This document shows, one piece after another, positions 22,429-32,955 of a stretch of DNA of 64,000 bases. The notes below the pieces were generated by a model, which worked only from the letters and a program-made list of their open reading frames with translations, had not been told where the DNA came from and did no database searches. Origin of the DNA: Silene conica (lineage: Eukaryota; Streptophyta; Magnoliopsida; Caryophyllales; Caryophyllaceae); assembly GCA_029255685.2 (NCBI GenBank), contig CM055314.2, positions 6,280,399 through 6,344,398 on the forward strand, read 5' to 3'. The translations under genes and the position numbers were made by a program. Every line of letters starts with the position of its first letter. Position 1 is the first letter of the stretch.

Positions 22429-23061
22429 ATGACATCCAAAGATCGATTGAGTAGCCTACCAGACGAAATCCTGGTTCGAATCCTATCATTTATACCCACA
22501 AAACAAGTCATTACCTCCACAACGTTGCTCTCGACACGGTACCGATTCCTCTGGCTTTCTCTATCGTCTTTGATCCTTCATTACGATGGAACCCAAGCTA
22601 GGTCGCCTTATTTCACTGACTTTATAGCAACTGTTCTAATGTTCAACAATGTCAAAACTCTTGACAAATTCACCGTGAAATTTGTTTCCTGGTTCGAACG
22701 TCCGAATAGGTGCACAACAGTCGATACTTGGCTTCGTTACGCAGTAATGAAGTCCGTCAAACAACTCCATCTCGAACTTAGTTTAACCTCCTATCATTAC
22801 AGTTTACCAGTGTCGATTTTTAACAACAATGTTGTCGAAGTTTTGAATTTTAAGGGATGTCAATTTAACTCGCTCCCTAAAACCGTGTCATGGGGTTCTC
22901 TTAAGTCGTTCAGTGCTACAAATTGTCTCTCAATTACTAGAGACACCATTCGGGTTATCGTGAAAGGCAGTCCGAAGATTGTGTGCATAGACATTATTGA
23001 TTGTTTGGATGCTGATCGTGGTCGCAAAGTGGATTATTATTACGAGTTCATCCGGTGTTAG
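22429..23061 (+). CDS. F-box/LRR-type protein, short, probably truncated
   Basis: The ATG at 22429 opens MTSKDRLSSLPDEILVRI, and the F-box (LSSLPDEILVRILSFIPTKQ ... TTLLSTRYRFLW, residues about 7-50) recruits substrates to SCF ubiquitin ligases through SKP1. The rest is leucine-rich and follows the plant F-box/FBD/LRR pattern (VKQLHLELSL, VVEVLNFKGCQFNSLPKTVS, SLKSFSATNCLSI). The frame ends at 210 aa, while family members are usually about 400-450 aa with an FBD domain, and none is seen downstream. A second open frame to 23260 overlaps the end, so a frameshift is possible. A decayed copy lies at 24175-25580. It could be a short functional gene or a recent pseudogene. Confidence 0.7.
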   Translation: MTSKDRLSSLPDEILVRILSFIPTKQVITSTTLLSTRYRFLWLSLSSLILHYDGTQARSPYFTDFIATVLMFNNVKTLDKFTVKFVSWFERPNRCTTVDTWLRYAVMKSVKQLHLELSLTSYHYSLPVSIFNNNVVEVLNFKGCQFNSLPKTVSWGSLKSFSATNCLSITRDTIRVIVKGSPKIVCIDIIDCLDADRGRKVDYYYEFIRC

Positions 23062-23398
23062 ATTCACACATGGGTCTGGGCGTGCTCACTTAAGAGTAAT
23101 TCTTCACGCTCGGCCGTCCGGGGATGACTTTAAGTTATATTTAATGGTTGATGTAACATGTTTTCTAGTTTGGTACTCTATCGATACTGGCACACATGAT
23201 CCCGTCGAGGTAGATGCACCCTTATGCAGTTATGCAGTTGTAGTGAATCTTAATTTATAGAGCATTGAGTAATGATATATTGAAATACTATCCTCCGTTT
23301 TTATATAATGTTCCCATTTGTTGAATATATGAGTGTAGTATTTTAATAAAATGAGTACATTATATTAAAATGGAGTAAGTACTATATATTGTGGTTTA

Positions 23399-23838
23399 GG
23401 CTCTATTTGGTAAACAGCATAGTGGCCAAATTTCAACATTTAGCATGTTTGACTTACCAATATGTTATTTAGAATGTTTGTTTGGTTATATACATATTGA
23501 AATAGTATATTGGGGTCCAATATGCTATTTTACAATATGCTGCTTCTACCGGCATATTGGATTAGCATATTAGAAAAAAAAATTGTCTTATTTACCCTCT
23601 TAATAAAATACTAACATTCTTTTTTATATATTTAATAAATAATTTCTTCATGTACTTATATGTCATTTTACAAAAATTCTAGACAATCTGCTAATCTAAA
23701 CTGTCAATTACCAAACCCTTCTAAAATAATTCTTCTAAATAAATCTGCTAGTCAAATCCGCTAAATCATTTTGTTAGTCAAATCTCCTTTTGAAATCTGC
23801 TTCTGCCAATATTAATCCGCTGTTTACCAAACAGGGCC
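23399..23838. mobile_element. MITE with 20-bp inverted termini (GTTTGGTAAACAGC type)
   Basis: The left end GGCTCTATTTGGTAAACAGC and the right end GCTGTTTACCAAACAGGGCC are inverted repeats with two mismatches. The inner part is AT-rich with repeated 'catattgga' words. I cannot read a clear target duplication, so the superfamily is open. A right-hand remnant of a relative lies at about 23985-24166, and related sequence occurs in intron 4 of the permease gene near 35765-35890. Confidence 0.65.
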
Positions 23839-24442
23839 ATTTTGTAACACAAATTCTCACCTGTGAGTTGTGACGGCAATATCGAGATAAAGACAAATCA
23901 TTTGTGGTTCTCGCCGCAAGCTCGTGACGGATATACCCGTCACAAGAAAGACCTATTAATTTTGTAATATATTGTAACTATTAGCATATTGGATTGGATT
24001 AGCGGATTCGCAAGAAATTTTTTGTCTTGACCCGGTTAAAAAAAAATTAATAACGGTCCTTTTTACATATTTAATAAATAATATGTTATTCTGTTTGTCA
24101 AATTTAGCTTCTAAATCTATTTCTGTCAATATTAATTCATTGTTTAGTGCTTATCAAATCGGGCCTTAACAATCCATCAAACAACTACACCTACACCTTA
24201 GCAAAACTAAGTTTAAGACTTTAAGTACACCTTACCATGTCGATTTCTGAATATAATATCGTCGAAGTTTTGAATTTTAAGGGATATCAATTTAACCCGC
24301 TTCGTGGTACTGTGTCATGAGACATGAGGTTCACTTAAGTTGATTAGTGTTACGGATTGTGGCGCGATTACTAGAGATTTCGTTCGGGTCATCTTGAAAT
24401 GTTGTCCTAAGATTTTGTACTTGGATTTTAGTAATTGTTATG

Positions 24443-24889
24443 AAGGGCTGTGCACGGTCCGAAATCGGAGCGAATCGGATCGGACCGGAATTGGTTTGGA
24501 TTGGAATCGAAATTGGCAAAAATGATGGACTGGAATATAAAAATTCTTGAACGGAATCGGATCGCTAAAATTTCGGTCCAAGACCGAACTGGACCGGTTG
24601 GACTGGAATTTGAATATTATGGACGACAAATTATGGGCTGGTAAAATTATGGACCGAAATTTGAATATTATGGACCGGTTGGACCGATTTGGACGGTTAG
24701 ACCGGTTAAGCCTATATTTTAATATATTTTCAAGAAAAAAAAATAGAAAAACATAAAATTCGGTCCGGACCGGAAAAACCCGGTCCCAGACCGGACCGGA
24801 CCGGGTCGAACCCGAAATCTTAAAAAATGGTGGATCGGACTGGATTTTTAATTCCGGTTTCGGTCCGGGCCGGAATTTGCACACCCCTA
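24443..24889. mobile_element. hAT-like non-autonomous element rich in CGGTCC/GGACCGG
   Basis: The left end AGGGCTGTGCACGGTCCG and the right end, read inverted (AGGGGTGTGCAAATTCCGGC), are related. The body is packed with GGACCGG words and short AT-rich spacers, so long open frames on both strands are low-complexity artefacts. Flanks gttatga and ggtatga may be a worn 8-bp duplication. Confidence 0.6.
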
Positions 24890-24915
24890 GGTATGATGCA
24901 TCAAGTCGTTGCACC

Positions 24916-25540
24916 TAGGGATGGAAGTGAGTCGGGTCCCCGACCTAGACTCTTAGGGTATGACCCTAACGGGTCGGGTATGGGTCTGAATTTTTGAGAC
25001 TCACTCGGGTATGGGTCAGGTATAGGTCTTATATAAAAACTTCGGGTCCGGGTCCGGATCGGGTATAGGTCTTATATAAAACTTCGGGTCCGGGTCCGGG
25101 TCGGGTATAGGTCTTATGTAAAACTTCGGGTCCGGGTTCGTGTTGGGACCTATCCGACTCTTAGACCCTTATATTTATTTTAAAAAAAAGAAAAAAACAC
25201 ATATACGAACGTTAATAACACACATACAAACGACTTTTATTAATTATCACTCATATCTATACGTATATCTAAATAATCATTAAAAATAATGATAAAATTT
25301 ATGAGAATGATCAATTTGGGTACTAGGTAAATGACAAAATTTAGGAATAAAATTGTTTAGTCAAATTAAAAAGCAAACCCTAGGTAGACCTTATCTGGAC
25401 CCAGACCCTCTTGGTCAGATATAGGTCCATTAATTTCAGACCTTATAGGGTCTGGGTCGAGTATGGTCCAAGGTATGTGACTTAGGGTCGGGTCTGGGTT
25501 TTGCTAGACCCTACCCAGACCCTATCCATTGTCAACCCTA
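24916..25540. mobile_element. hAT-like non-autonomous element rich in GGGTCGGGT, perfect 8-bp TSD
   Basis: It starts TAGGGATGG and ends CCATTGTCAACCCTA. The 8-bp sequence gttgcacc is present on both sides (24908-24915 and 25541-25548). The body has three successive near copies of a GGGTCCGGGTCCGGATCGGG-type segment (about 25010-25140) and a mirrored GACCC-rich right part. No coding capacity. Confidence 0.82.
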
Positions 25541-26356
25541 GTTGCACCATGTTCTATCATTACGAGTTCGTTCGAGATAATCTATTAAAGACCGTCTCTC
25601 GTTAATTTAATGAGAGACAAGTTCTCACGGGAATTTGTGCCTTGTGGTGTTGTATCGAGTTTCAAATTCTTCCAGATAATCAAATTCTTATTTCACAAAT
25701 TCTACCATAAGACGGTCTCACACCATGACACCATCTATTTTTATAATAAAGTTATCATTTAATACAAATAAATGAATCCATTGTACGTGTAAGACGGTCT
25801 CGTACAAGAGTTACTGCTCTTATTTTATTATTGGTCAAATTGTAGAAGATGTATTGGATATTAAACATTCAGTTTTAAATACTAGAGGTTCGTATATTAC
25901 TATCGTTAAGAAAATCAAATTCCATTATCAAATTAAATAGGGTTATTTGATGTGAATAATAAAAACTATAACTCACATTCTCAAATTAATCCCAACTAAA
26001 GTTTAACCCATATTAACCCAATTTTTGCATCATTTTTCTTCTATTGCGCCTGTTTTAGTTGTGACTGGTTATTACCCGTTAATTAAGAATTTTTGTGGGT
26101 TACCTTTATCTTTTGAACAACTCTACAAATCTTCATCTTCTTTCTTGGCCATTTCCAGCAGTAATTTTTTCTCCTTTTGTTCTTCCATCAATTTCCTATT
26201 TTAGTCCTCCATTTATATTTCATCTATTTCCAAAATTGGATAAATCCTCCATCTTCATTAAGTTTAAACCTTCTGTCTTCTTTTTTCACCTTTCCAGCCA
26301 ATTCAAAATCTATAACAATTAAACACCTAATGGCTAATGCTTTCATTCTTTAGCAC

Positions 26357-28597
26357 TGATAACATCGTATTTTACCGTCTTTTTACCCATATTTTATCTC
26401 TTATTTGAGCGAAATAATAACACGAGCTAGCTTTATTTACTCATTTTAGTGTCAAATAATATATTAGTCGATTAGTTTTAAATAATGTTATTTCATATTA
26501 TTTGTTAGTGTTTTGGTGTTGTTTTCGTCTTTTAATTTATAGGTACCAAGTTCGGGTCTAAAAGCCGGGTCAAAACGAATTAAGGAAAGACAAAAAGTAA
26601 TTGAATAACATAAATATTGGGCCAAAGCAAGTGTAGAAATAGGATTGGGCTTTCCTAAAATGAGGACTCACGTGGGGCTCTAATCAAGCAAGAAGCCAGC
26701 TCATTATTTTGAGGAGTCACGTGAGAGGGAAGCAAGCAAGCAGGGGTTGACAACTCTTCATTCATTTTTGCCATGAGGGGGGGTTTTTGTTTGGCTGGGA
26801 GGCAAGACGCACGAAGAAGAAACAGTCCCAATTTTCAGATTTAATTTAGGGTTTTAGTCTTATTTTCTCCCAAAACTTTCTCTCTTAAATTAATTTAGTA
26901 GTAGATTAATTATTATCAAGTTTTAATCTTATGGGTATGTAAGACAAGTTCTACCTTATTTATGCATTTTCATCTCATTTGTTGGTATCAATTTCTCATT
27001 CTTTCTCTTTCTTATTGTTTTAATTATGTCTTGTTATTTAGATAGTTTTAATCTTTAATTAGTTAAATGTTTTAGCCTTTGTTAATCTTACCATGTTTAG
27101 TGTAATTCATGTATGTTTAGTCTCTACATTATATTAAGGTTTTCATCCTTATTATTTATAGCATTATGTTTAGTATGATATTTAATGTGTCTTGTGTTGG
27201 AATAGTAATGATTAGTGAGTAGTCTTTCACTAGGGTGCGATGAGACCCCGACATGAATAATTTACCTAATTAGTTTCATTTTGATTGGTTGTTGAGGGGG
27301 ATTTTATCGGGTTTAAATGAAAGGTTTTGAATTGGTTGTGTTCTATTTGGGAAAATAGTCGGTTTTGGCCCTTGTCCACCAACGAGAGTTGGTTAGGTCG
27401 GGATTTGTCTACCCCTCTTAGTCCCTTTGTCAACTTGGGTTAAGCCCGAGAGGGAGAACCCGAGTAGGGTGCTTTTGTTTATCGGTTTGAAATTCACCTT
27501 CGGGAGAAGGGTTGGGATGACCGGGGATTATCGTGGGCTTAAGCCCTTGACCTTGGTGAGAGGTGAACGGAATGGGCCCATTTTGGCAAGCCTTGAGTCT
27601 TGAGTCGGGGGAAGCCGAGTCATGAGCCCGAGAGGGAGTTGACTTGGTATTACTAGTGTCCTATTTTGAGCCCGGGAGGGAGTTGATAGGCGACCTAGAG
27701 GCGTTTCCACCTTATTAGTCTACCCTTGAATTTAGAGATGGCAAAAGCTGACCCGACCCGATGAACCCGACCCGACCTGCCCGAAACCCGACCCGATACA
27801 ACCCGAGAATTAGACGACCCGAAACCGAACCGACCCAACCCGAACCGACCCGCTAACCGATAGCAGCATTATTTTGTCCAACCCGAACCCGAACCGAACC
27901 GAACCGACTCGGCCTGTGACCCGATATTTCTCAACCCGATAGATGACGTTATAATAAAATGGCTTAATAATGATTTAAATGACACTAAATTGATAATTCT
28001 TCTTAATTATTTTAACTTAAGCTTCAATTAATACATCTATACAGTAATTAAACATAAAATTATCATCTAAAACTATATATATAAGATAAAATATATGTCA
28101 ATAACCTGACCCGCTAATGACCCGACCCGAATTGTCACCCGTGATGACCCGACCCGAAGATGACCCGACATGAACCGAACTGACTCGAACCCGTCACTAA
28201 CCCGACATAACCCGAACCCGATATGACCCGACCTGCTTTGACCCGACCCGTAACCGACCCGAATGACCCGATTGCCACCTCTACCCTTGATAACTAGTTA
28301 ACGAAACTAAGCGGTGAATTACGAATTGTTGGTGGTTAAATCGTACCCTAGGCCTTTTCTTTATTGCTTAAATCGTTATTTCATTACTTGTTCACTTAGT
28401 TTCTTATTATTTTAGTTTATTAGCTTAGTACTTATCAACTTAATGATTCGCGTAGCTAACCTATAATCTAAGATAAGAACTAGTACTCAAACTTAACCTC
28501 CCTGTGGATCGACCTCGACTACCCTACTACATTAGTTTAGTAGTTGAGTTTTATAAATTTTGTTTGATGTGGGGGAAGGCGACAAACCTCGCTATCA
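26357..28597 (+). mobile_element. Solo LTR (Ty3/gypsy, Athila-like?) nested in the MULE
   Basis: A 2241-bp segment starts TGATAACATCG and ends CCTCGCTATCA, flanked by the perfect 5-bp duplication agcac (26352-26356 and 28598-28602). It has no internal domain. Two CACTGG-unlike G-box sites, CACGTG, lie at 26669 and 26718, 49 bp apart. The right part (ccctgtggatcgacctcgac ... gcgacaaacctcgctatca) resembles the end of LTRs in the Athila/Tat group, but that is an inference. Orientation is taken from that resemblance. It carries a hAT-like element. Confidence 0.83.
27730..28282. mobile_element. hAT-like non-autonomous element rich in GACCCG, nested in the solo LTR
   Basis: The termini AGAGATGGCAAAAGCTGACC and the inverted right end AGAGGTGGCAATCGGGTCAT are related. 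An 8-bp sequence acccttga occurs at both edges (27722-27729 and 28283-28290). Both outer parts are almost pure GACCCGAACC variation, and the centre is AT-rich. It is the third level of nesting: MULE, solo LTR, hAT. Confidence 0.78.
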
Positions 28598-29688
28598 AGC
28601 ACAAATTCAACAACATAACCACAAAACTTGAACCAATCCATGGAAAATGCCAAATTTTATGGAGTTTTAGTCAAATCAAGTACTCCCAAGAATATGAAGA
28701 ACACCTGATTAGAAAAAAACCCAATAAAATTTGAGTGTATTCCGAACAAAGTAACATGATTACGTTCATAAAAAGTTTTGAATATATATGTTTTGAAGAG
28801 ATGAAGAAAATAACAGAATTATACCTGCAGAAATTGGAAGATAATAGAGATGAAGATATGGGAACTTAGAGGAGGGGGAAAATTAATGGAGGGACAAGCT
28901 CCTGTAATCAATCCATGAAAAATCCCAGATTTATGGGATTTCTTTTAATTATATTCATGGAGGGACAAAGTCTTGATGTAGAGCTTGATTCTACTCGATT
29001 TAGTGTGAATGTGTGATGTTTTTAATGATCTTATAATCAAATTCAGCATTCATGAATAAATAAATTGAACTCTATGTATAATCAACCTTCGTCAATTTCG
29101 TGTAGAAATTGATTTTAGGGACGAATTAGGTACTCCTACACCACTCACCAATTCTCATAAATGATTTAATTAATAATGCGTTTCTCTCAAAATCACAGCA
29201 TTATCTCTTACTTTCAATTCAATTTTTCAAGAATGCATAAATCTAGTGAACTCCTAGTTAATGAATTAGTTAATAGAAGAATTATTATCTTGATTGTTGT
29301 ACAAGGAGAGGGGAGAGCGAGAAACAAAAAGAAAAATCTGGACCGATATGTAAGAAAGAGCCATGTCAGATGGAGGAGGAGGATGAAGAACACAGGGCAA
29401 TGGAGATGAAAATATTAAGTGAAAATTAAACCAAGATTAAAAAAAGAAGGTAATTACGTTTAAAATAACTAAGTGAAAAAGGGGTAACCAGTTCAACAGG
29501 TTGCCCTTCCAAAATAGCAATATAAGAGAAATTAGTGAAAAGACCGTTGAGATTAATTTGAGAAAGCGAGACATAGTTTGGATTATTCACATCAAATAAC
29601 CCAATTAAATATGTCCAAAGATCGATAAATTCTTTTCAGAGACGTTCTCGAATGAAAATTAATGTTAAAAAATTTGTGATAACTTATA

Positions 29689-29948
29689 CTTCCTCCATTC
29701 CAATCAATTCTATACATTTCACTTTTTGGGCACTATTCATAAGTCGAGTGAATCTTCGACACAACTTCTAATATATAACATAAAAGATAGTCGTGTGAGA
29801 TCTTGTTTAAATTGTCTTACCGAGTATATTGTAATTATCAAAGTTTTATAATTTTTATCAAGACGTAACTAAAGATATTAACAAAAGAAAACGGGTATTG
29901 GCAAACGTGAATAAAGTAAATGTATAGAATTGATTGGAATGGAGGAAG
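29689..29948. mobile_element. Stowaway-type MITE, copy 1 (260 bp, TA TSD)
   Basis: It starts CTTCCTCCATTCCAATCAAT and ends with the inverted form ATTGATTGGAATGGAGGAAG, flanked by TA on both sides. It is a near-identical, inverted copy of 30289-30548, and both are 260 bp. No coding capacity. Confidence 0.88.
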
Positions 29949-30288
29949 TACAAGAGTTCTTACTAAGAATGATATTGCTACTATATGTACAATGAAATTT
30001 CCAATTACAGAAAGGGTCACTTATTTACTTTTTTGACAGCGTACTTACTTACTTATCCAGTCATTTATTATTCAACAAAAATTATATGGAGTAATACTTA
30101 ATTAGGTGGTGTTAGTCCAGTAATAACTGGGTTAAACCTTGAAATTTGCAGAAATACAGGAGTTCCAGCCGGGGGCGATCACCACTTGGCCACTGCAGTC
30201 CCCGAAGAGATGATTTACATGGTTCATGTGGTGATGCGGGTATGCATGAGCCGGGGAACTAACCTCTCCGTCATAAAAAATAATAATA

Positions 30289-30548
30289 CTTCCTCCATTC
30301 CAATCAATTCTATACATTTACTTTATTCACGTTTGCCAATTCCCGTTTTCTTTTGTTAATATCTTTAGTTACGTATCGATAAAAATTATAAAACTTTGAT
30401 ATTCACAGTATACTCGGTAAGACAATTTAAACAAGATCTCACATGACTATCTTTTATGTTATATATTAGAAGTTGTGTCGAAAATTCACCCGACTTATGA
30501 ATAGTACCCAAAAAGTGAAATGTATAGAATTGATTGGAATGGAGGAAG
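30289..30548. mobile_element. Stowaway-type MITE, copy 2, inverted relative to copy 1
   Basis: It has the same termini and TA target as copy 1, opposite internal orientation, only scattered substitutions and exactly the same length. The 340 bp between the copies (29949-30288) include a GC-richer piece (30135-30275) ending in a taa-rich tail, possibly the 3' part of a SINE or LINE; I cannot name it. Confidence 0.88.
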
Positions 30549-32237
30549 TAATAATTTTATAATACTTTTCAAAATATTTGAGAATTTATCTGAAAATTAA
30601 AATAAAGCCAAATACCTTACATGGGGAAGTACATTTGACTATGTACGTAAGGATGTTCACATCCATATATAAACAACACAAATTCTCATTATAGACGCAT
30701 TATAAATAGGTTACGTTTATGTATGAGAAATGATACTCCGTCACAAACTTGAAATCTCTTACGAATTATCAGTTATCACAATCCTTTTCTCGTTTGCAGA
30801 GACATTATATACTTCTGATAAAAATTATCCGTTTCAATTAAAAATTTGTGTTGGGGGTTGGTCTCTTGTTAAAATCTTGTACAATTCAACATCGTGTATA
30901 AAATGCTTTGGTGTCTTTCTTACTAAAATACCATAAGCAATGAATGTTAATTTTTGGGGCATAATTAAGTAAAATAACATATGATTTTATTAAAACCGGT
31001 GTAAATAGTTATACACACGAATTCTTGTTTTTTTTAGTTAGTTTAATTAAACTGAATAATTTAATTTTTCATATTTAAATAAAAAGCAGAATATTTAGAA
31101 TCCCTAATAACACATTGATCGACTACATATCTACAAAAAAATAACAAAACTTAATCATACAATTCAGTTTTAAATCCGTGTTTAGTATATTAACTTGCAA
31201 GTACATAGAATAATCGAACACTAATACAAACAAACTCCGAAAAAATTGAAAATAAATGCTTTATTTGGTTCCAATTTATATTGTGGATATACTTATCATT
31301 CAATTAATCTTCAATTAGATAAATTTAGTTTATCTATATACAATTGATACAAAATTATAACGTCAAGTTATTTTCATAAAAGGACAGGAATTATGAGGAT
31401 ACTCTTCCAAAAGAAGTGAACTAAATACTCTTTACTCTATGTTCTCCACTAAAAACATTGACTTCAATTCCCACGGCATTTAATTGATTCCTTATCCGAG
31501 TATGTATATATCTCAGTCGGATTATACATTCAGATGTATATGATAATCGTATACCTAATACAAATTTAAGTGAGCTTATATGCATATTTTTTTGAACTTT
31601 TAACAATTTTTTCTTACACTATAATTTTTTAGTGTTAAAATTAAAATATTTGGGTTTTATATGTATTATTTTTGAGTTTCAATATAATGTTTTGATTTAC
31701 AATTTTTTTTATAAATACGCTCAAATTCTTTTCAATAAAGTTCGAGTCGTAAAATATATGTATAAGCTCAAATTCTCTGTCATAAAGCTCGAAATTTATA
31801 ATCCTCTAATTGATCTTAAGTCCCTTCAAACGACATTATCTGTTCTAATAAGACGAATTAAATATCATATGACACTATCACTTACTATTATGTGTATAAA
31901 ATTACATAGAAAAAATAATATGTTATCTTATATACATAAATGATATGATATTTGATTAGTTTTAAACTTGAGACGAATAGCGTTGTCTTAAATCAGAATT
32001 TGTGCCTCCTCTGTACCCTTGCATTTTGGACCACCTTAAAAATACTTCTACAAATTTCCTCAATTATTAATTACATTTGCTAAAATTGCCTCTATATATC
32101 TAGGTAATTAAGATCATTAATTAAGAGTAGTCATCCCAATCTTATCCTATTTTCGAAAATATGGAAAATTTAATTTTAGACTCTATACGAAAAGTTACAT
32201 CGACTAATCGATTGACTACTAATCCCGAACAAAGATA
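30549..32237. other. AT-rich intergenic stretch
   Basis: Nothing gene-like. Near 31720-31790 two near repeats of 'gctcaaattct...aaagctcga' occur. The short open frames at 30730, 31421 and 31632 have no recognisable content. Confidence 0.4.
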
Positions 32238-32835
32238 AAAATTATAATTTTCTCCATCCCGCGCCTTTTATTTGACTTTATATATTGATTATGTTATTTG
32301 TCATCCATTTATACAAGATCGTCTCCCAGTAAAAAGTTATATATATGTTTTCATTTCTAAAACGATTGTTTCATACAATAAAACGAATACAAATAAGATA
32401 AACAAATAATCAGAATGCTAGGATAATTTAATGAATATTATTCCAAAAATGTAAGTATGGAGTAATTAATTACAACCATTTACGACTTTCCAACTTACTC
32501 AATAATACAGAGAATACAACATAAAATTATAATTTTCTCCATCCCGCGCTTTTTTTTTACCTATTCCGTGTTCTTTTCTGATTTATCCGACTTTGTAAAT
32601 TGATTTTGTTAGTTCTCATCCAGGCTACTTATAGAAGACCCGTATTTCAATATAACGTCATCCGTATTGTTATATGTAAAACAGACACATAAAATAATTA
32701 CCGATAATAGATAAACAAATAATCAGAACACGGAATAATTCAATGTATACTACTAGCTATTCCAAAAATGAGAGTATAAGTAATTAATTACATCCATTAT
32801 TATAACTTTCCAACTTCCTCAATAATATATAAATA
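32238..32835 (+). promoter_or_regulatory. Tandemly duplicated promoter region of the amino acid permease gene, with TATA box
   Basis: Two diverged direct copies (about 32238-32520 and 32523-32835) both start 'aaattataattttctccatc' plus ccgcgc. Both go through 'agataaacaaataatcagaa' and 'agtaattaattaca' and end 'actttccaactt.ctcaata'. The downstream copy finishes in TATATAAATA (32826-32835), about 120 bases before the ATG. The upstream copy has atacagagaata at that place, so only one copy keeps a TATA box. The spacing between matching points grows from 285 to 320 bases through indels. Confidence 0.75.
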
Positions 32836-32955
32836 ACCTCCCCTATTTCAATCCTACATCACATTAAAACAAAGAAAAATAACTCAAAATTACTACTACA
32901 CACTATAAATTGAAGTCTATATAGATAGATAGATATAGAGAGAGAAGGCCAAAAA

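Larger units (their letters stand above)
24175..25580 (+). pseudogene. Decayed second copy of the F-box gene, split by two hAT-like elements
   Basis: 24175-24442 aligns with 22755-23010 of the F-box gene: 'gtcgaagttttgaattttaa', then the SITRDTIRVI region as ITRDFVRVI. The copy resumes at 24890-24915 and again at 25541-25580 (tatcattacgagttcgttcg), matching the end of the intact copy (tattattacgagttcatccg). Stops and small deletions are frequent, and the F-box itself is missing. The inserts are the elements at 24443-24889 and 24916-25540. Confidence 0.75.
25940..29602. mobile_element. Mutator-like (MULE) non-autonomous element with long inverted termini and 9-bp TSD
   Basis: The left end GGGTTATTTGATGTGAATAA and about 57 bases inward match the reverse complement of the right end. 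The perfect 9-bp duplication aattaaata lies at 25931-25939 and 29603-29611. Inverted termini of this length with a 9-bp duplication are typical of Mutator. Removing the nested solo LTR leaves about 1.42 kb, with no transposase frame and no gene fragment that I can recognise. Confidence 0.87.

Noticed and set aside
22997-23260. 87-aa frame overlapping the F-box gene end
   Set aside because: It could be a shifted continuation, but I see no FBD or LRR signature, so it is not annotated as coding.
24331-24914. Several open frames of 60-158 aa in the CGGTCC-rich element
   Set aside because: Low-complexity repeats give open frames on both strands; no domain is recognisable.
30119-30286. Possible tRNA-like SINE head between the Stowaway copies
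   Set aside because: I could not identify both box A and box B or a cloverleaf, so it is only mentioned as an unknown GC-rich piece.
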